Source of the DNA: a bacterium | GTDB taxonomy: Bacteria; Patescibacteriota; Gracilibacteria; UM-FILTER-43-11 | Length of the DNA: 19,746 nt | Direction: 5' to 3' | NCBI GenBank assembly: GCA_030426875.1 | Contig: JAUHXI010000004.1 | Coordinates: 1-19,746, forward strand | In this document: in pieces, positions 1 through 7,766 of the stretch | How the letters are laid out: every line of letters begins with the position of its first letter | Numbering within the stretch: the first letter of the stretch is position 1 | Program-made: the position numbers and the translations under genes | Notes under the pieces: model-generated | Database searches by the model: none | The model's input: the letters and a program-made list of their open reading frames with translations, nothing else | What the model was told of the DNA's origin: nothing

Positions 1-33
1 AAAGAGGTCAAAATAAAGATGAAAGCGGCTTAA
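1..33 (+). CDS. rplI: C-terminal end of a gene, probably 50S ribosomal protein L9 (partial)
   Basis: The first frame encodes the tail KEVKIKMKAA followed by TAA at 31-33. An alternating Val/Lys strand ending in a short basic-hydrophobic tail is what the C-terminus of ribosomal protein L9 looks like, and rplI directly upstream of dnaB is a widely conserved gene order. Only ten residues are visible, so the identification rests mainly on the neighbour. The rest of the gene lies upstream of the window. Confidence 0.45.
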   Translation, partial: KEVKIKMKAA

Positions 34-53
34 TGAAGGTTAAAAATTATCGG

Positions 54-101
54 TATCACGCCAATAAGGACACAAAATTTTGTGTCCTTATTGGCGTGAT
101 A
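54..101. repeat. 48-bp perfect palindrome (possible terminator or protein-binding site)
   Basis: Two 24-nt arms meet with no spacer at the central AATT. The left arm starts TATCACGCCAATAAGG and the right arm is its exact reverse complement. As RNA it would form a very long hairpin with a four-base loop. It begins 20 nt after the stop of the upstream gene. On the plus strand no T-tract follows. On the minus strand the hairpin is followed by TACCGATAATTTTTAA, moderately T-rich. It could be a terminator, an RNase III site or a palindromic element. Confidence 0.8.
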
Positions 102-179
102 GAGGTGTGGTACTACTTTCACGTCAAGTAGATCCCATTGCTAAAGTCAGTTGGAGTCGCTAGACTGGTTAGGCCCGTT

Positions 180-209
180 TTTACAAAAAATAAAAAACAA
201 ATCTAGACT
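180..209 (+). promoter_or_regulatory. Possible sigma70-type promoter for dnaB
   Basis: TTTACA at 180-185 and TAGACT at 204-209 are separated by 18 nt of A-rich DNA, which would start transcription about 18 nt before the dnaB ATG. A second weaker pair, TTGCTA and TAGACT with a 17-nt spacer, lies at 138-166. The octamer CTAGACTG occurs at both 160-167 and 203-210. Both matches are imperfect, so this is tentative. Confidence 0.3.
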
Positions 210-233
210 GTTGTTTCGTCTTTTACTTTCCCT

Positions 234-1607
234 ATGAGTCAAGCTGTTGGAGCTATCCCTCCTCACAACAAAGAAGCTGAGCAGTCCGTTTTGGGCTCTG
301 TTTTGATTGAAAAAGATGCCATCATTAAAATTGTTGATCTGCTGGAGTCGACTGATTTTTATTATGACAGTCACAAGCTGGTCTATGAAGCGATGGTTGA
401 CTTGTATTCTAGGCATGATCCCATTGATCTATTAACACTCACCAATATATTGGATGAGCGAAAGCAGTTGGATCCCATTGGTGGACCAGGTTATTTGGCG
501 GAGTTGACATCGAGTGTTCCAACGGCTTCCCATGTTTTTAAATATGCTCAGATTGTTAAAAGTAAGGCAACTCTAAGGAAGATGATTAAGGTAGGAGGAG
601 TGATCACCGGTTGTGGCTACAGTGAAGATGAAAAGCTAGAGGATCTGCTTGAAATTGCTGAAAAAGAAGTGTTTGGCATCACGCAAACCTTCATGAAGGA
701 TAAATTTGTACATATTCGAGAAATTTTAAGCAAGCGTTTTGAGGAATTTTCTGCCCTTCATATTGCCGATGAGAAAGATAAGGTAAAAGGAATCAGTACT
801 GGTTACCGTTCTTTGGATGGGATTCTCTCTGGTTTAAATCCATCAGATTTGATCATTTTGGCTGCTAGACCAAGTATGGGTAAGACAGCTCTCGCGCTTT
901 CAATTGTTCAGAAGGTTGCGATTGAGGCGACTAAAAAACGTACCGTGGGCGTTTTTTCACTAGAAATGTCGAAGGAGCAACTGGTTGATCGGATGTTTTG
1001 TTCTATTTTGGGGGTTGATTCTTGGAAATTGCAGCATGGAAAATTGGATGACCAAGAGTTTCAAAATATGGGGTCAGCAATGGACCTTTTGAATCAAGCT
1101 CCCATATACATTGATGATTCGGTGGGGATGTCGATTGGGGAACTCAAGGCGAAGGCTAGGCGATTGCAAATGGAGCATGGATTGGATTTGGTTGTGGTCG
1201 ATTACCTTCAGCTCATGTCAGCAGGGAGTAGCAATGCTTACTCCGGTAACCGAGTGCAAGAAATCTCTGAAATCTCACGCTCCTTAAAAGCGTTAGGTCG
1301 TGAACTTCATGTTCCTATTATTGCCCTGTCACAATTGTCTCGTGCAGTTGAAATGCGAAACCCTAAAATCCCTCAACTTTCTGACTTGCGTGAATCAGGC
1401 TCCATCGAGCAAGATGCAGATGTGGTGATGATGCTCTATCGAAAAGATTATTATGAAGAAAATCTGACTGAAGATGAGATTGGGATCACGGATATTCTAA
1501 TTAAAAAACATCGTAACGGTCCCACGGGTAAGGCAGTTTTACGCTTTGAAAAAAGCCGCATGCGCTTTTATGATGTGGACAACCAGCATGAATATGCTGG
1601 TGAATGA
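234..1607 (+). CDS. dnaB: Replicative DNA helicase DnaB
   Basis: Hexameric replicative helicase that unwinds DNA at the replication fork and loads primase. The 457-residue product has the N-terminal DnaB domain (IPPHNKEAEQSVLGSVLI near residue 9) and a RecA-like C-terminal domain. The Walker A motif ARPSMGKT is at about 211-218 and the Walker B strand VVVDYLQLM at about 320. The DnaB-specific stretch SQLSRAVEMRNPKIPQLSDL is followed by RESGSIEQDADVVM. The length is normal and no intein is present. There is no Shine-Dalgarno before the ATG; the leader is CTTTTACTTTCCCT. It follows a probable rplI end, the classical order, and mraY follows 59 nt later on the same strand, probably co-transcribed. 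It ends in TGA, which argues for the standard bacterial code. Confidence 0.97.
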   Translation: MSQAVGAIPPHNKEAEQSVLGSVLIEKDAIIKIVDLLESTDFYYDSHKLVYEAMVDLYSRHDPIDLLTLTNILDERKQLDPIGGPGYLAELTSSVPTASHVFKYAQIVKSKATLRKMIKVGGVITGCGYSEDEKLEDLLEIAEKEVFGITQTFMKDKFVHIREILSKRFEEFSALHIADEKDKVKGISTGYRSLDGILSGLNPSDLIILAARPSMGKTALALSIVQKVAIEATKKRTVGVFSLEMSKEQLVDRMFCSILGVDSWKLQHGKLDDQEFQNMGSAMDLLNQAPIYIDDSVGMSIGELKAKARRLQMEHGLDLVVVDYLQLMSAGSSNAYSGNRVQEISEISRSLKALGRELHVPIIALSQLSRAVEMRNPKIPQLSDLRESGSIEQDADVVMMLYRKDYYEENLTEDEIGITDILIKKHRNGPTGKAVLRFEKSRMRFYDVDNQHEYAGE

Positions 1608-1666
1608 AGCTGATCATAGCTCAAATGCCTCCCCATGTAACTTCTTGAATTCTGAATAAAAAAATA

Positions 1667-2716
1667 ATGACCTTAGACTCACAACTCATCAGAGTATTTG
1701 CCTGGACGGCTTTAACGTTTTTACTGACGATTTCACTCACTCCTTTTTATATAAAGTGTGCGAAAAAATATAAATTGGGCAAGCAGATTCGCTCTAAGGC
1801 AATGGGGGGAGAAGATGCGCCTATTTTTCATGAAATGCATGCTAAAAAAACAGGGACGCCAACCATGGGGGGTGTGATCATGTGGGGGTCGGTTTTGGGG
1901 GTTATCCTACTGTCTCGATTCATGTCTTTTGCGGGCTTAATCAATCAGTCACTACTTCAACGTGGAGAGGTCTATCTACCTCTTTTTACTTTAATCACCA
2001 TGGGCGTGCTGGGCATGGTTGATGATTTTTTTAACATCAGACAAATTGGGGGAAGTAAGGGGATCAAAGCGAAGCCGAAGATGTTTTTCTTGATTCTTTT
2101 TGCCATTGCGGCCGCCTGGTGGTTCTTTTACAAGCTGGGAGCTGATGCCATCCATATTCCTGGTGTTGGTGATTTTACGATAGGCATCTGGTACATTCCC
2201 TTGTTTATTTTAGTGATCATTTCAACGGCCAATGCGGTGAATATTACTGATGGTTTGGATGGTTTGGCCGGTGGTCTATTGGTGTTGGCTTACACGGTTT
2301 TTGGTGTGATTGCCTTTGCTAAGAGCAATGTTTCTCTCGCCATCTTTTGCGGCTTGATGATTGGTAGTTTGATGGCTTTTTTATGGAACAATGTGCCACC
2401 AGCCCGTTATTATATGGGGGATAGTGGCTCACTGGCTTATGGGGCTACGCTTGGTGTGATTGCGATGATGATTGACTCACTGGCTGTTCTGATTATCGTG
2501 GGGATGATTTTCATCATTGAGACAGCTTCGGTCATCATTCAACTGACCAGTAAAAAGCTTTTCAAGAAAAAAGTATTTTTAGTCGCCCCCTTACATCACC
2601 ATTTCGAGAAAAAAGGCTGGGGAGAAGCTAAGATCACAATGCGTTTTTGGATTCTTGGCTCTTTATTTGGCGTGATCGGTTTGATTGTGGGTTTGATGGG
2701 GATGGGGATTAATTAG
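1667..2716 (+). CDS. mraY: Phospho-N-acetylmuramoyl-pentapeptide-transferase MraY
   Basis: Integral membrane enzyme that transfers phospho-MurNAc-pentapeptide from its UDP carrier to undecaprenyl phosphate, making lipid I in peptidoglycan synthesis. The 349 residues have about ten hydrophobic segments. Family signatures are intact: KTGTPTMGG near 61-69, the catalytic Asp pair in GMVDDFF (D119-D120), NITDGLDGLAGG at 192-203, YYMGDSGSLAYG, and the histidine motif PLHHHFEKKGW with H310-H312. The start is the ATG after GAATAAAAAAATA, with no Shine-Dalgarno. It lies 59 nt after dnaB, outside the usual mur/mra cluster, and no other wall gene is adjacent. No terminator is obvious behind it. An AT-rich gap of about 500 nt follows. 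Confidence 0.96.
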   Translation: MTLDSQLIRVFAWTALTFLLTISLTPFYIKCAKKYKLGKQIRSKAMGGEDAPIFHEMHAKKTGTPTMGGVIMWGSVLGVILLSRFMSFAGLINQSLLQRGEVYLPLFTLITMGVLGMVDDFFNIRQIGGSKGIKAKPKMFFLILFAIAAAWWFFYKLGADAIHIPGVGDFTIGIWYIPLFILVIISTANAVNITDGLDGLAGGLLVLAYTVFGVIAFAKSNVSLAIFCGLMIGSLMAFLWNNVPPARYYMGDSGSLAYGATLGVIAMMIDSLAVLIIVGMIFIIETASVIIQLTSKKLFKKKVFLVAPLHHHFEKKGWGEAKITMRFWILGSLFGVIGLIVGLMGMGIN

Positions 2717-2720
2717 AAAA

Positions 2721-2935
2721 GAGCACTTACACCAATTTGCAATAGAAAACCTACAAGTGACGACCTCTGAACAAAGGATTTACCATTTTGAGAAGTAGGC
2801 TTTATTTTATAATAGGAAAATTAAAAATATAAAAAATACTAATCAATATTCATCAATCAAAGTGAGTCCTCTGTTCTGCATTTCATTGAATCAATTTACA
2901 TGATTTATATTGCAAACTGGTATTAGATGGTGCTC
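2721..2935. mobile_element. MITE-like element bounded by imperfect inverted repeats
   Basis: The left end begins GAGCACTTACACCAATTTGC and runs to 2744. The right end (2908-2935), read on the minus strand, begins GAGCACCATCTAATACCAGT and also ends TTTGCAATA. The ends align at about 21 of 24 positions with one 4-nt gap. The roughly 160 nt between them is AT-rich and has no open frame. No clear target-site duplication is visible. It could be a non-autonomous transposable element or a long-range hairpin in the mraY 3' region. Downstream of it, 2936-3090 is AT-rich and I see nothing else in it. Confidence 0.4.
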
Positions 2936-3090
2936 ACAATATCTATTTTGTATTTGGTTGAATTGTATGACCGAGTTTTTACTTAATATTTAGAGTTGAT
3001 TTAGACCTTTATTGGTTTATATTTGTGACATATGATAAGTATATTTTTTGTAAATAAATAGTGTGATGAATTCAATTCACCAGTTTTTTT

Positions 3091-3118
3091 TTGACTTTTT
3101 TTAGCTTGCATTTAGAAT
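3091..3118 (+). promoter_or_regulatory. Sigma70-type promoter for the secreted-protein gene
   Basis: TTGACT at 3091-3096 and TAGAAT at 3113-3118 are separated by 16 nt. Each hexamer matches the consensus at five of six positions, and a T-tract lies just upstream of the -35. Transcription would start near 3125, giving an AT-rich leader of about 90 nt with no Shine-Dalgarno before the ATG at 3216. Confidence 0.55.
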
Positions 3119-3215
3119 ATGGCTGCTTTGTTGCTTAATATTTTTATCATTAATTTATAATAACTTTTTCATTAAGCGATAATGTTATTATTAATTTCAT
3201 TAACCCTAACCAAAA

Positions 3216-3962
3216 ATGAAACCTAAATTTATGAAGCTAAGTGCCTTAGTATTTACGCTCGCTCTTGGCTTGAGTCTGGCTGCTCCCGGTGGTGTAGAAA
3301 TGGCTCATGCTGAAGATAAGACTAAAGCTGCTGATGTTCAAATCGGTGTTGGAGGTGAGTATAAGTTTGTTCAATTTGTTGCCAATGGTAGTGAGCCAGC
3401 TAACCCTTCTCCATTCATTGATATTGCACCAACTGTTTCTTGTGCAAATGGTGAGTGTGATGTAGTGGGTAGCTTTGCTTGTTTTGAAAATATTGGTGAA
3501 GATCTTAATGCACAGCAAGATCGTCTTGATGATTTCCGAGATTATACACTCAATCGTTTTGGTGCTGATATTGCTGATGGCACTTATTTTATTTTTGCTT
3601 ACGAAGCCAGAGAAGCAGTTGGCATTGAAGCCATTGCTGTTTCAGGTCTAAACATCTCTAATGAAGGGAATGCTGTTGAAGACTGTGGTTTTCTAGCCTT
3701 TGGTCAAAACGGTAGCTATAACCAAGGTTTTTACGTTGTTCCAGAGTTGGGTGTGATTGATTACAAGCTCATGAGTCAACCATGGCAATTGGCTGGTTGG
3801 AATGGTGATTCTATCTCTTTGGGTTTTTATGAAGTAACTGCTAATTTTGATGGTCAAGTTATGACTGGAACTTCAAGTTTTGTCACTCGCCTTGCTGTTA
3901 ACGGTGGTGATTTTATTTATCGTATTGTTAACACAATGACTTTTCCAGGGCTTACTAGTTAA
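3216..3962 (+). CDS. Secreted protein of unknown function
   Basis: I do not recognise this 248-residue protein. It has a clear signal peptide: basic MKPKFMK, a hydrophobic core at about 8-23, and a probable signal-peptidase I site AHA|ED after residue 32. The mature part is acidic, with no further membrane segment and no lipobox. It has four cysteines, C76, C81 and C89 close together and C157 further on, so one or two disulfides are possible. The segment after residue 160 looks like alternating beta strands rich in Gly, Phe and Tyr. It has its own promoter (3091-3118) and a strong terminator (3978-4027), so it is monocistronic and probably well expressed. An exported soluble or cell-surface protein is the most that can be inferred. 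Confidence 0.8.
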   Translation: MKPKFMKLSALVFTLALGLSLAAPGGVEMAHAEDKTKAADVQIGVGGEYKFVQFVANGSEPANPSPFIDIAPTVSCANGECDVVGSFACFENIGEDLNAQQDRLDDFRDYTLNRFGADIADGTYFIFAYEAREAVGIEAIAVSGLNISNEGNAVEDCGFLAFGQNGSYNQGFYVVPELGVIDYKLMSQPWQLAGWNGDSISLGFYEVTANFDGQVMTGTSSFVTRLAVNGGDFIYRIVNTMTFPGLTS

Positions 3963-3977
3963 TAGTCTGTGATTTTG

Positions 3978-4027
3978 AGCCAAGCCGGTATAGCATCCAT
4001 GATGTGATTTGCTGGCTTGGCTTTTTT
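3978..4027 (+). terminator. Intrinsic terminator after the secreted-protein gene
   Basis: AGCCAAGCC (3978-3986) pairs perfectly with GGCTTGGCT (4014-4022), and a run of six T ends at 4027. The 27-nt loop can fold further. It lies 15 nt after the stop codon. Confidence 0.85.
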
Positions 4028-4152
4028 GATGTTGGGATTCACGAGATTTTATTAAAATATTTCTTGAAAGATGATTTGAATTTAAAAAATTTAAAATCAT
4101 TCTGTCCGTCTCATTTTTCTCATGCTATGGTTGTATTCCAATTTACAGATCT

Positions 4153-4785
4153 ATGTACGATATTTTCATTGATGAAGAGAAAAATTCAGGTTATTTAGGT
4201 TTTTTGGTGGTCAAAGAAACCCCTGCTTCGCAACAAATGTTTTTGAATATTAGATCTGCCAATCAAAAAAATCATTCGGAAGTCAAATTTGTAACAGTCA
4301 ACAACACCCGTATTCGAATGATTTTACCGTGGCTCAATATCTTTTTCAACCACGAAGCTTGTGTCGGATTTTATTATCGAAAATGGAATAAAACGTTGAT
4401 TCAGAAGCGAAATTTGATCACTAAAACGGTCATGCAACTCAAAAAACTAGTGAAAACGAGTAATTTGGTTGTTTTAATGGACTTGGATTCCAATCATAAA
4501 AACATTGATATTCAACGGCAAATTAGAGTGAATGCCCGTATTGCTCGTTGTTATCATTTGGACAGTAAGTCAGTCGATATGCTTCAATTGACTGATATCT
4601 TACTTCAATGTGCCATAAAAAATGATCAGTGGGAGCTTGATAATAAAAAGTTATCCAAATTAACTAAAAAAATGCATGATCGAATTAGCATGAAAAAGCC
4701 GGAGTTAAAGAGGTTGATTGTATGGCATGCATCAAAGCAGAACCAAAAGAGAAAGAAAATTCGTAAAAAGATCTTGATCGATTGA
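4153..4785 (+). CDS. DUF3800-like protein
   Basis: The 210-residue product matches the layout of the DUF3800 family, which is thought to have an RNase H-like fold. It has an N-terminal strand with acidic residues, YDIFIDEEKNSG (D7), standing for the usual IDESG. An E-x-K element follows in HSEVKFVTVN near residue 47. A later aspartate strand, VVLMDLDSN, is near 107. The C-terminal part holds the family-typical DMLQLTDILLQCA. The C-terminal tail is strongly basic, ending in a run of K, R and I, which fits nucleic-acid binding. DUF3800 genes often occur in accessory or defence regions, but here no partner gene is adjacent. Function is unknown. The ATG at 4153 directly precedes the first conserved strand. 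A terminator follows at 4815. Confidence 0.65.
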   Translation: MYDIFIDEEKNSGYLGFLVVKETPASQQMFLNIRSANQKNHSEVKFVTVNNTRIRMILPWLNIFFNHEACVGFYYRKWNKTLIQKRNLITKTVMQLKKLVKTSNLVVLMDLDSNHKNIDIQRQIRVNARIARCYHLDSKSVDMLQLTDILLQCAIKNDQWELDNKKLSKLTKKMHDRISMKKPELKRLIVWHASKQNQKRKKIRKKILID

Positions 4786-4814
4786 TCAATTGATGCTAGT
4801 GATTGAATCCCTGT

Positions 4815-4861
4815 AAGGGAGTATCGCTGTGGCCCCGCCACTACCGATCCCCTTCTTTTTT
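4815..4861 (+). terminator. Intrinsic terminator after the DUF3800-like gene
   Basis: A long interrupted hairpin: outer AAGGG/CCCTT, middle ATCG/CGAT, inner GTGGC (loop CCC) GCCAC, followed by CTTTTTTA. The bulges are small. A separate short hairpin, TCCCT-GTA-AGGGA, overlaps its left side at 4808-4820. Confidence 0.7.
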
Positions 4862-4967
4862 ATACTTAAAACACAGGTCGTTTTGTTAGAAGGCGAAAAT
4901 TTTTATCTCTTTATTTTTGGCTGTTTGCAGAGTAGTGCGAATTTGAAAAAAATAAAAGAAATCTACC

Positions 4968-6251
4968 ATGAAAAAAATCTACCTCCCCTTACTCATCCTA
5001 TTCCTTGTTCCTACTGCCTTTGTGCAGGCCAATTTTACAGATGTTCCGCTTGAGCATGAAAATTATGATGCGGTTTCGGTGCTTAAGGATTACGGAATTG
5101 TGCAAGGTTATGAAAATGGAAGTTTTGGAGTGGATGAGTTGGTGAGTCGGGGGGAGTTTTTGAAAATGGTTTTATTGGCTGAGGCTAATAATCCAAATAG
5201 GACAGAAAGTGCAACCTCAGCGCTGTTTCCTTTTGGGGGTGAGGATGAGATTGTGGTTGACCCTTTTTGCTTCACTGACTTTGATTCCACTCAGTGGTTT
5301 GAACCTTATGCTTGTTGGGCTAAGGAGCAGAATTTGATTGAGGGGTATCCAACTGGTGACTTTATGGCTCTTGATTCAGTGAATTTTGCGGAGGCGGCTA
5401 AGATTTTGCTCGGAGTATCGAATGGCTATGATTTTGAGCCAGGCGAATACCATTGGTCTGAATCTTATGTGTTGAATTTAAGTGATGGTGAAATTCCTGC
5501 ATCTATTAAAAGTCTCAGTCAAAATTTAACCCGTGGGCAGTCAGTTGAACTTGTTTTTCGCCATATTTTTATGAATGAAGATGATTCCTCTAAATCACAC
5601 GTTCAATTTTACCCCTTCAATGGCCAGTTCATTGCTGTAAATCCTTTGGGTGAGGCAATGCGTACCAGTTATATAGAGTCAGGTGGAAACGTTTATGCTT
5701 CAGATTATTACTTTCTAGACGACTACGAATTGTCTGAGGCAGATTTAAAAACCTTTGAATTTCATTATGCATCGGGTTATTTTGAGGACCATGAGGGCAG
5801 TCAAAAGGATGTCAGTGTTAATGTTGCTGTGGATCAATTTAATGTTTTTGGTAATTATGGTCTTCCAATAGAGGGAAGTGCTGGGGGTTCGTTTGAGTTT
5901 TTTGGAGGATTTGAGGGGCCATATATTGTCTCGACCTATGGAAGGGATGATGAGCATGTTTATATGATTGAGTGCTATGAGGGCTGCTCTATAAAAATGT
6001 TGCCTGACTCTGACGTGGACACATTTGAGCTTTTAGATCATCATTTCTCTCGAGATGCAGATCACCTTTATTACTATTATTGGGAACTTGACTCTGCTCA
6101 GATTGATTTAGAATCATTTGAAGTCTTAGGCGTTGGAACGTTTAGAGATGAAAATAGCTATTACTCTGTTAGTAAAGATGAACTGTCGTTTAATGATGAA
6201 AAAATAACCCCACTGAAGTTGGAAGAAGTTGCTGAATTTGAGAATATTTAG
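4968..6251 (+). CDS. SLH- and DKNYW-domain surface protein
   Basis: Exported 427-residue protein. The signal peptide MKKIYLPLLILFLVPTAFVQ is cut probably after A21. Two S-layer homology repeats follow. The first is at about 23-71 (FTDVPLEHENYDAVSVLKDY, then GIVQGY and SRGEFLKM). The second is at about 102-148 (FTDFDSTQWFEPYACWAKEQ, then NLIEGY). A degenerate third is at about 159-201. SLH repeats anchor proteins non-covalently to secondary wall polymers. The C-terminal part, about 324-405, resembles DKNYW repeats: YGRDDEHVYMI, DVDTFELLDHHFSRDADHLY and LESFEVLGVGTFRDENSYY. These sit on outer-face proteins of unknown function. The protein is acidic and Tyr-rich. The ATG follows an AAATAAAAG leader with no Shine-Dalgarno. 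No confident promoter was found in the 100 nt upstream. Confidence 0.85.
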   Translation: MKKIYLPLLILFLVPTAFVQANFTDVPLEHENYDAVSVLKDYGIVQGYENGSFGVDELVSRGEFLKMVLLAEANNPNRTESATSALFPFGGEDEIVVDPFCFTDFDSTQWFEPYACWAKEQNLIEGYPTGDFMALDSVNFAEAAKILLGVSNGYDFEPGEYHWSESYVLNLSDGEIPASIKSLSQNLTRGQSVELVFRHIFMNEDDSSKSHVQFYPFNGQFIAVNPLGEAMRTSYIESGGNVYASDYYFLDDYELSEADLKTFEFHYASGYFEDHEGSQKDVSVNVAVDQFNVFGNYGLPIEGSAGGSFEFFGGFEGPYIVSTYGRDDEHVYMIECYEGCSIKMLPDSDVDTFELLDHHFSRDADHLYYYYWELDSAQIDLESFEVLGVGTFRDENSYYSVSKDELSFNDEKITPLKLEEVAEFENI

Positions 6252-6289
6252 ATCTAATTCCTGCAGTGCGCATGAATAGAGACCAGTAA

Positions 6290-6307
6290 AAATTTATGCA
6301 AATTTTG
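6290..6307. terminator. Weak AT-rich hairpin between convergent genes
   Basis: AAAATTT-ATGC-AAATTTT is a perfect 7-bp inverted repeat in the 103-nt gap between the SLH gene and hisS, which converge here. It has no GC pairs, so it is a doubtful terminator. Confidence 0.25.
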
Positions 6308-6354
6308 CACCATAAACTAGCTTCTTTCCTGTGGCTAATAGGCATACCCGTTCA

Positions 6355-7632
6355 CTACGAGATGTTTTTCATAAATTCCACCAGGCTCTCTCGCCTCACC
6401 TCTTCCTCCTCTCCCGACTCCATCACCTTCACCTTTACCACCTTCTTCTCCACCTCCTCCGGCCCACAAATGACCACGAGCGGAATACCCTTTTTATTGG
6501 CATACTTCATCTGTTTGCCCATTTTATCGGGTTGAAAGTAGATTTCAGCATTGATTCCGGCCGTTTGAAGTTCATTTAGGATAGAAATGGATTCATTTAG
6601 GCTGCTTTCATCAAAATTGGTCACCAGTACTTTGGAATTCACCCCAATGTCATTGAGCATTTCCAATTCTTCCATGGCGGTCACGATGCGGTCGAAGCCG
6701 AAGGCGATGCCGACGCCACTCAATTTTTCCTTCGTGAATTTACTACAGAGGTCATCGTATCGTCCTCCTCCCGCGACGGAACCGATGTCTACATTTGGCA
6801 GGTCCACTTCGTAGTTGATGCCGGTGTAGTAATCCAAACCTCGCGCCAAGCTCAATTCAAATTTCAAATTTTCCTCCGGGATTTGCATACTTTGGCAGAG
6901 CTTTTGGAAGGTTTCAATCTCACTCGTGTCACAATCTTTCAGGCGCGCCACTTTTTCTTCAAATGAGCCCGAGAAGGTGATCAGCTCGAGAAGCATTTTG
7001 ATGGTGTTGGGTTCAACCCATTGTTTTAATTCTTTAGTCACGCCGTCTTTCCCAATTTTATCTAATTTATCGATGGTTCGAATCACATCAACTTTATTCT
7101 CGGAGGGGACCCCTAAATTTTCTAAAATAGTGTTCAGCACGCGCCGACTGTTGTATTTGATGATGAATGCTTTGAATCCCAATCGCTTAAAAACCTCGTA
7201 AGTCACTTTGGCCACTTCCGCTTCTGCCACTAAATTTTGAGTGCCGATGATGTCGATGTCGCATTGGTAAAACTCCCGATAGCGCCCCTTGCCTGGTCGA
7301 TCTGCTCGCCACACACGCGAGATCTGATAGCGTTTGAAGGGCATGGGGAGGGATTGGTGATGGGTGGCAATCACTCGAGAAAAAGGAACGGTTTGGTCGT
7401 AGCGAAGTGCAATGTCTCGTCCACCGTTGTCTTGAAAGCGGTACATGAGCTTATTGCCTTCCTCGCCATATTTTCCGGTCAGAGTTTCAGCATATTCAAT
7501 CACTGGGGTTTCGATGGTGTCATAGCCGAAATTGATGAAGGTGGATTTGATCTTATCCATCACAAAATTGCGTTTGGCCATGTCGGCCGGGAGGAAGTCG
7601 CGGGTTCCTTTTAAAATTTTTGGTTGAATCAT
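6355..7632 (-). CDS. hisS: Histidyl-tRNA synthetase
   Basis: Class II aminoacyl-tRNA synthetase charging tRNA-His in the cytoplasm. The 425-residue length is typical. It starts with the family signature KGTRDF at 8-13. Motif 2 runs through RYQISRVWRADRPGKGRYRE into FYQCDIDIIG (about 101-130). The histidine-specific LARGLDYYTG is at 262-271, GGGRYDDL at 288-295, and motif 3 GVGIAFGFDRI at 306-316. The alpha/beta anticodon-binding domain starts near 334 with VLVTNF and includes PLVVICGPEEVEKK. The coding strand becomes markedly G-rich towards the 3' end (Glu, Val and Lys codons ending in G). There is no Shine-Dalgarno. A leader containing AAAAAAATAAAATTG lies about 30 nt upstream. It is divergent from the VirB4 gene and stands alone. 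Confidence 0.97.
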   Translation of the reverse strand: MIQPKILKGTRDFLPADMAKRNFVMDKIKSTFINFGYDTIETPVIEYAETLTGKYGEEGNKLMYRFQDNGGRDIALRYDQTVPFSRVIATHHQSLPMPFKRYQISRVWRADRPGKGRYREFYQCDIDIIGTQNLVAEAEVAKVTYEVFKRLGFKAFIIKYNSRRVLNTILENLGVPSENKVDVIRTIDKLDKIGKDGVTKELKQWVEPNTIKMLLELITFSGSFEEKVARLKDCDTSEIETFQKLCQSMQIPEENLKFELSLARGLDYYTGINYEVDLPNVDIGSVAGGGRYDDLCSKFTKEKLSGVGIAFGFDRIVTAMEELEMLNDIGVNSKVLVTNFDESSLNESISILNELQTAGINAEIYFQPDKMGKQMKYANKKGIPLVVICGPEEVEKKVVKVKVMESGEEEEVRRESLVEFMKNIS

Positions 7633-7729
7633 GAATGAGATGGTGAATGGAGTGGGCTAATGGACAATTTTATTTTTTTAAGCGTCTACTAATATCTTAC
7701 CCTGCTCACCAGGCAATACAATATTTTTT

Positions 7730-7741
7730 TGAATGCATTCA
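7730..7741. promoter_or_regulatory. Perfect 12-bp palindrome upstream of hisS
   Basis: TGAATGCATTCA is a perfect palindrome about 100 nt upstream of the hisS start. A weak minus-strand promoter pair, TTGCCT and TATTAG with a 16-nt spacer, lies between it and the gene. It may be an operator, though a 12-mer can arise by chance. Confidence 0.3.
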
Positions 7742-7766
7742 TATTTATTGTGGTGTGAGTCAGCAG

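Noticed and set aside
3..131. Open frame running through the 48-bp palindrome
   Set aside because: It has no plausible start or family features, and the palindrome dictates its residues. The adjacent frame gives a better-supported L9-like end.
4829..5053. Small plus-strand frame overlapping the start of the SLH gene
   Set aside because: It begins inside the terminator, and its end overlaps the SLH signal peptide in another frame.
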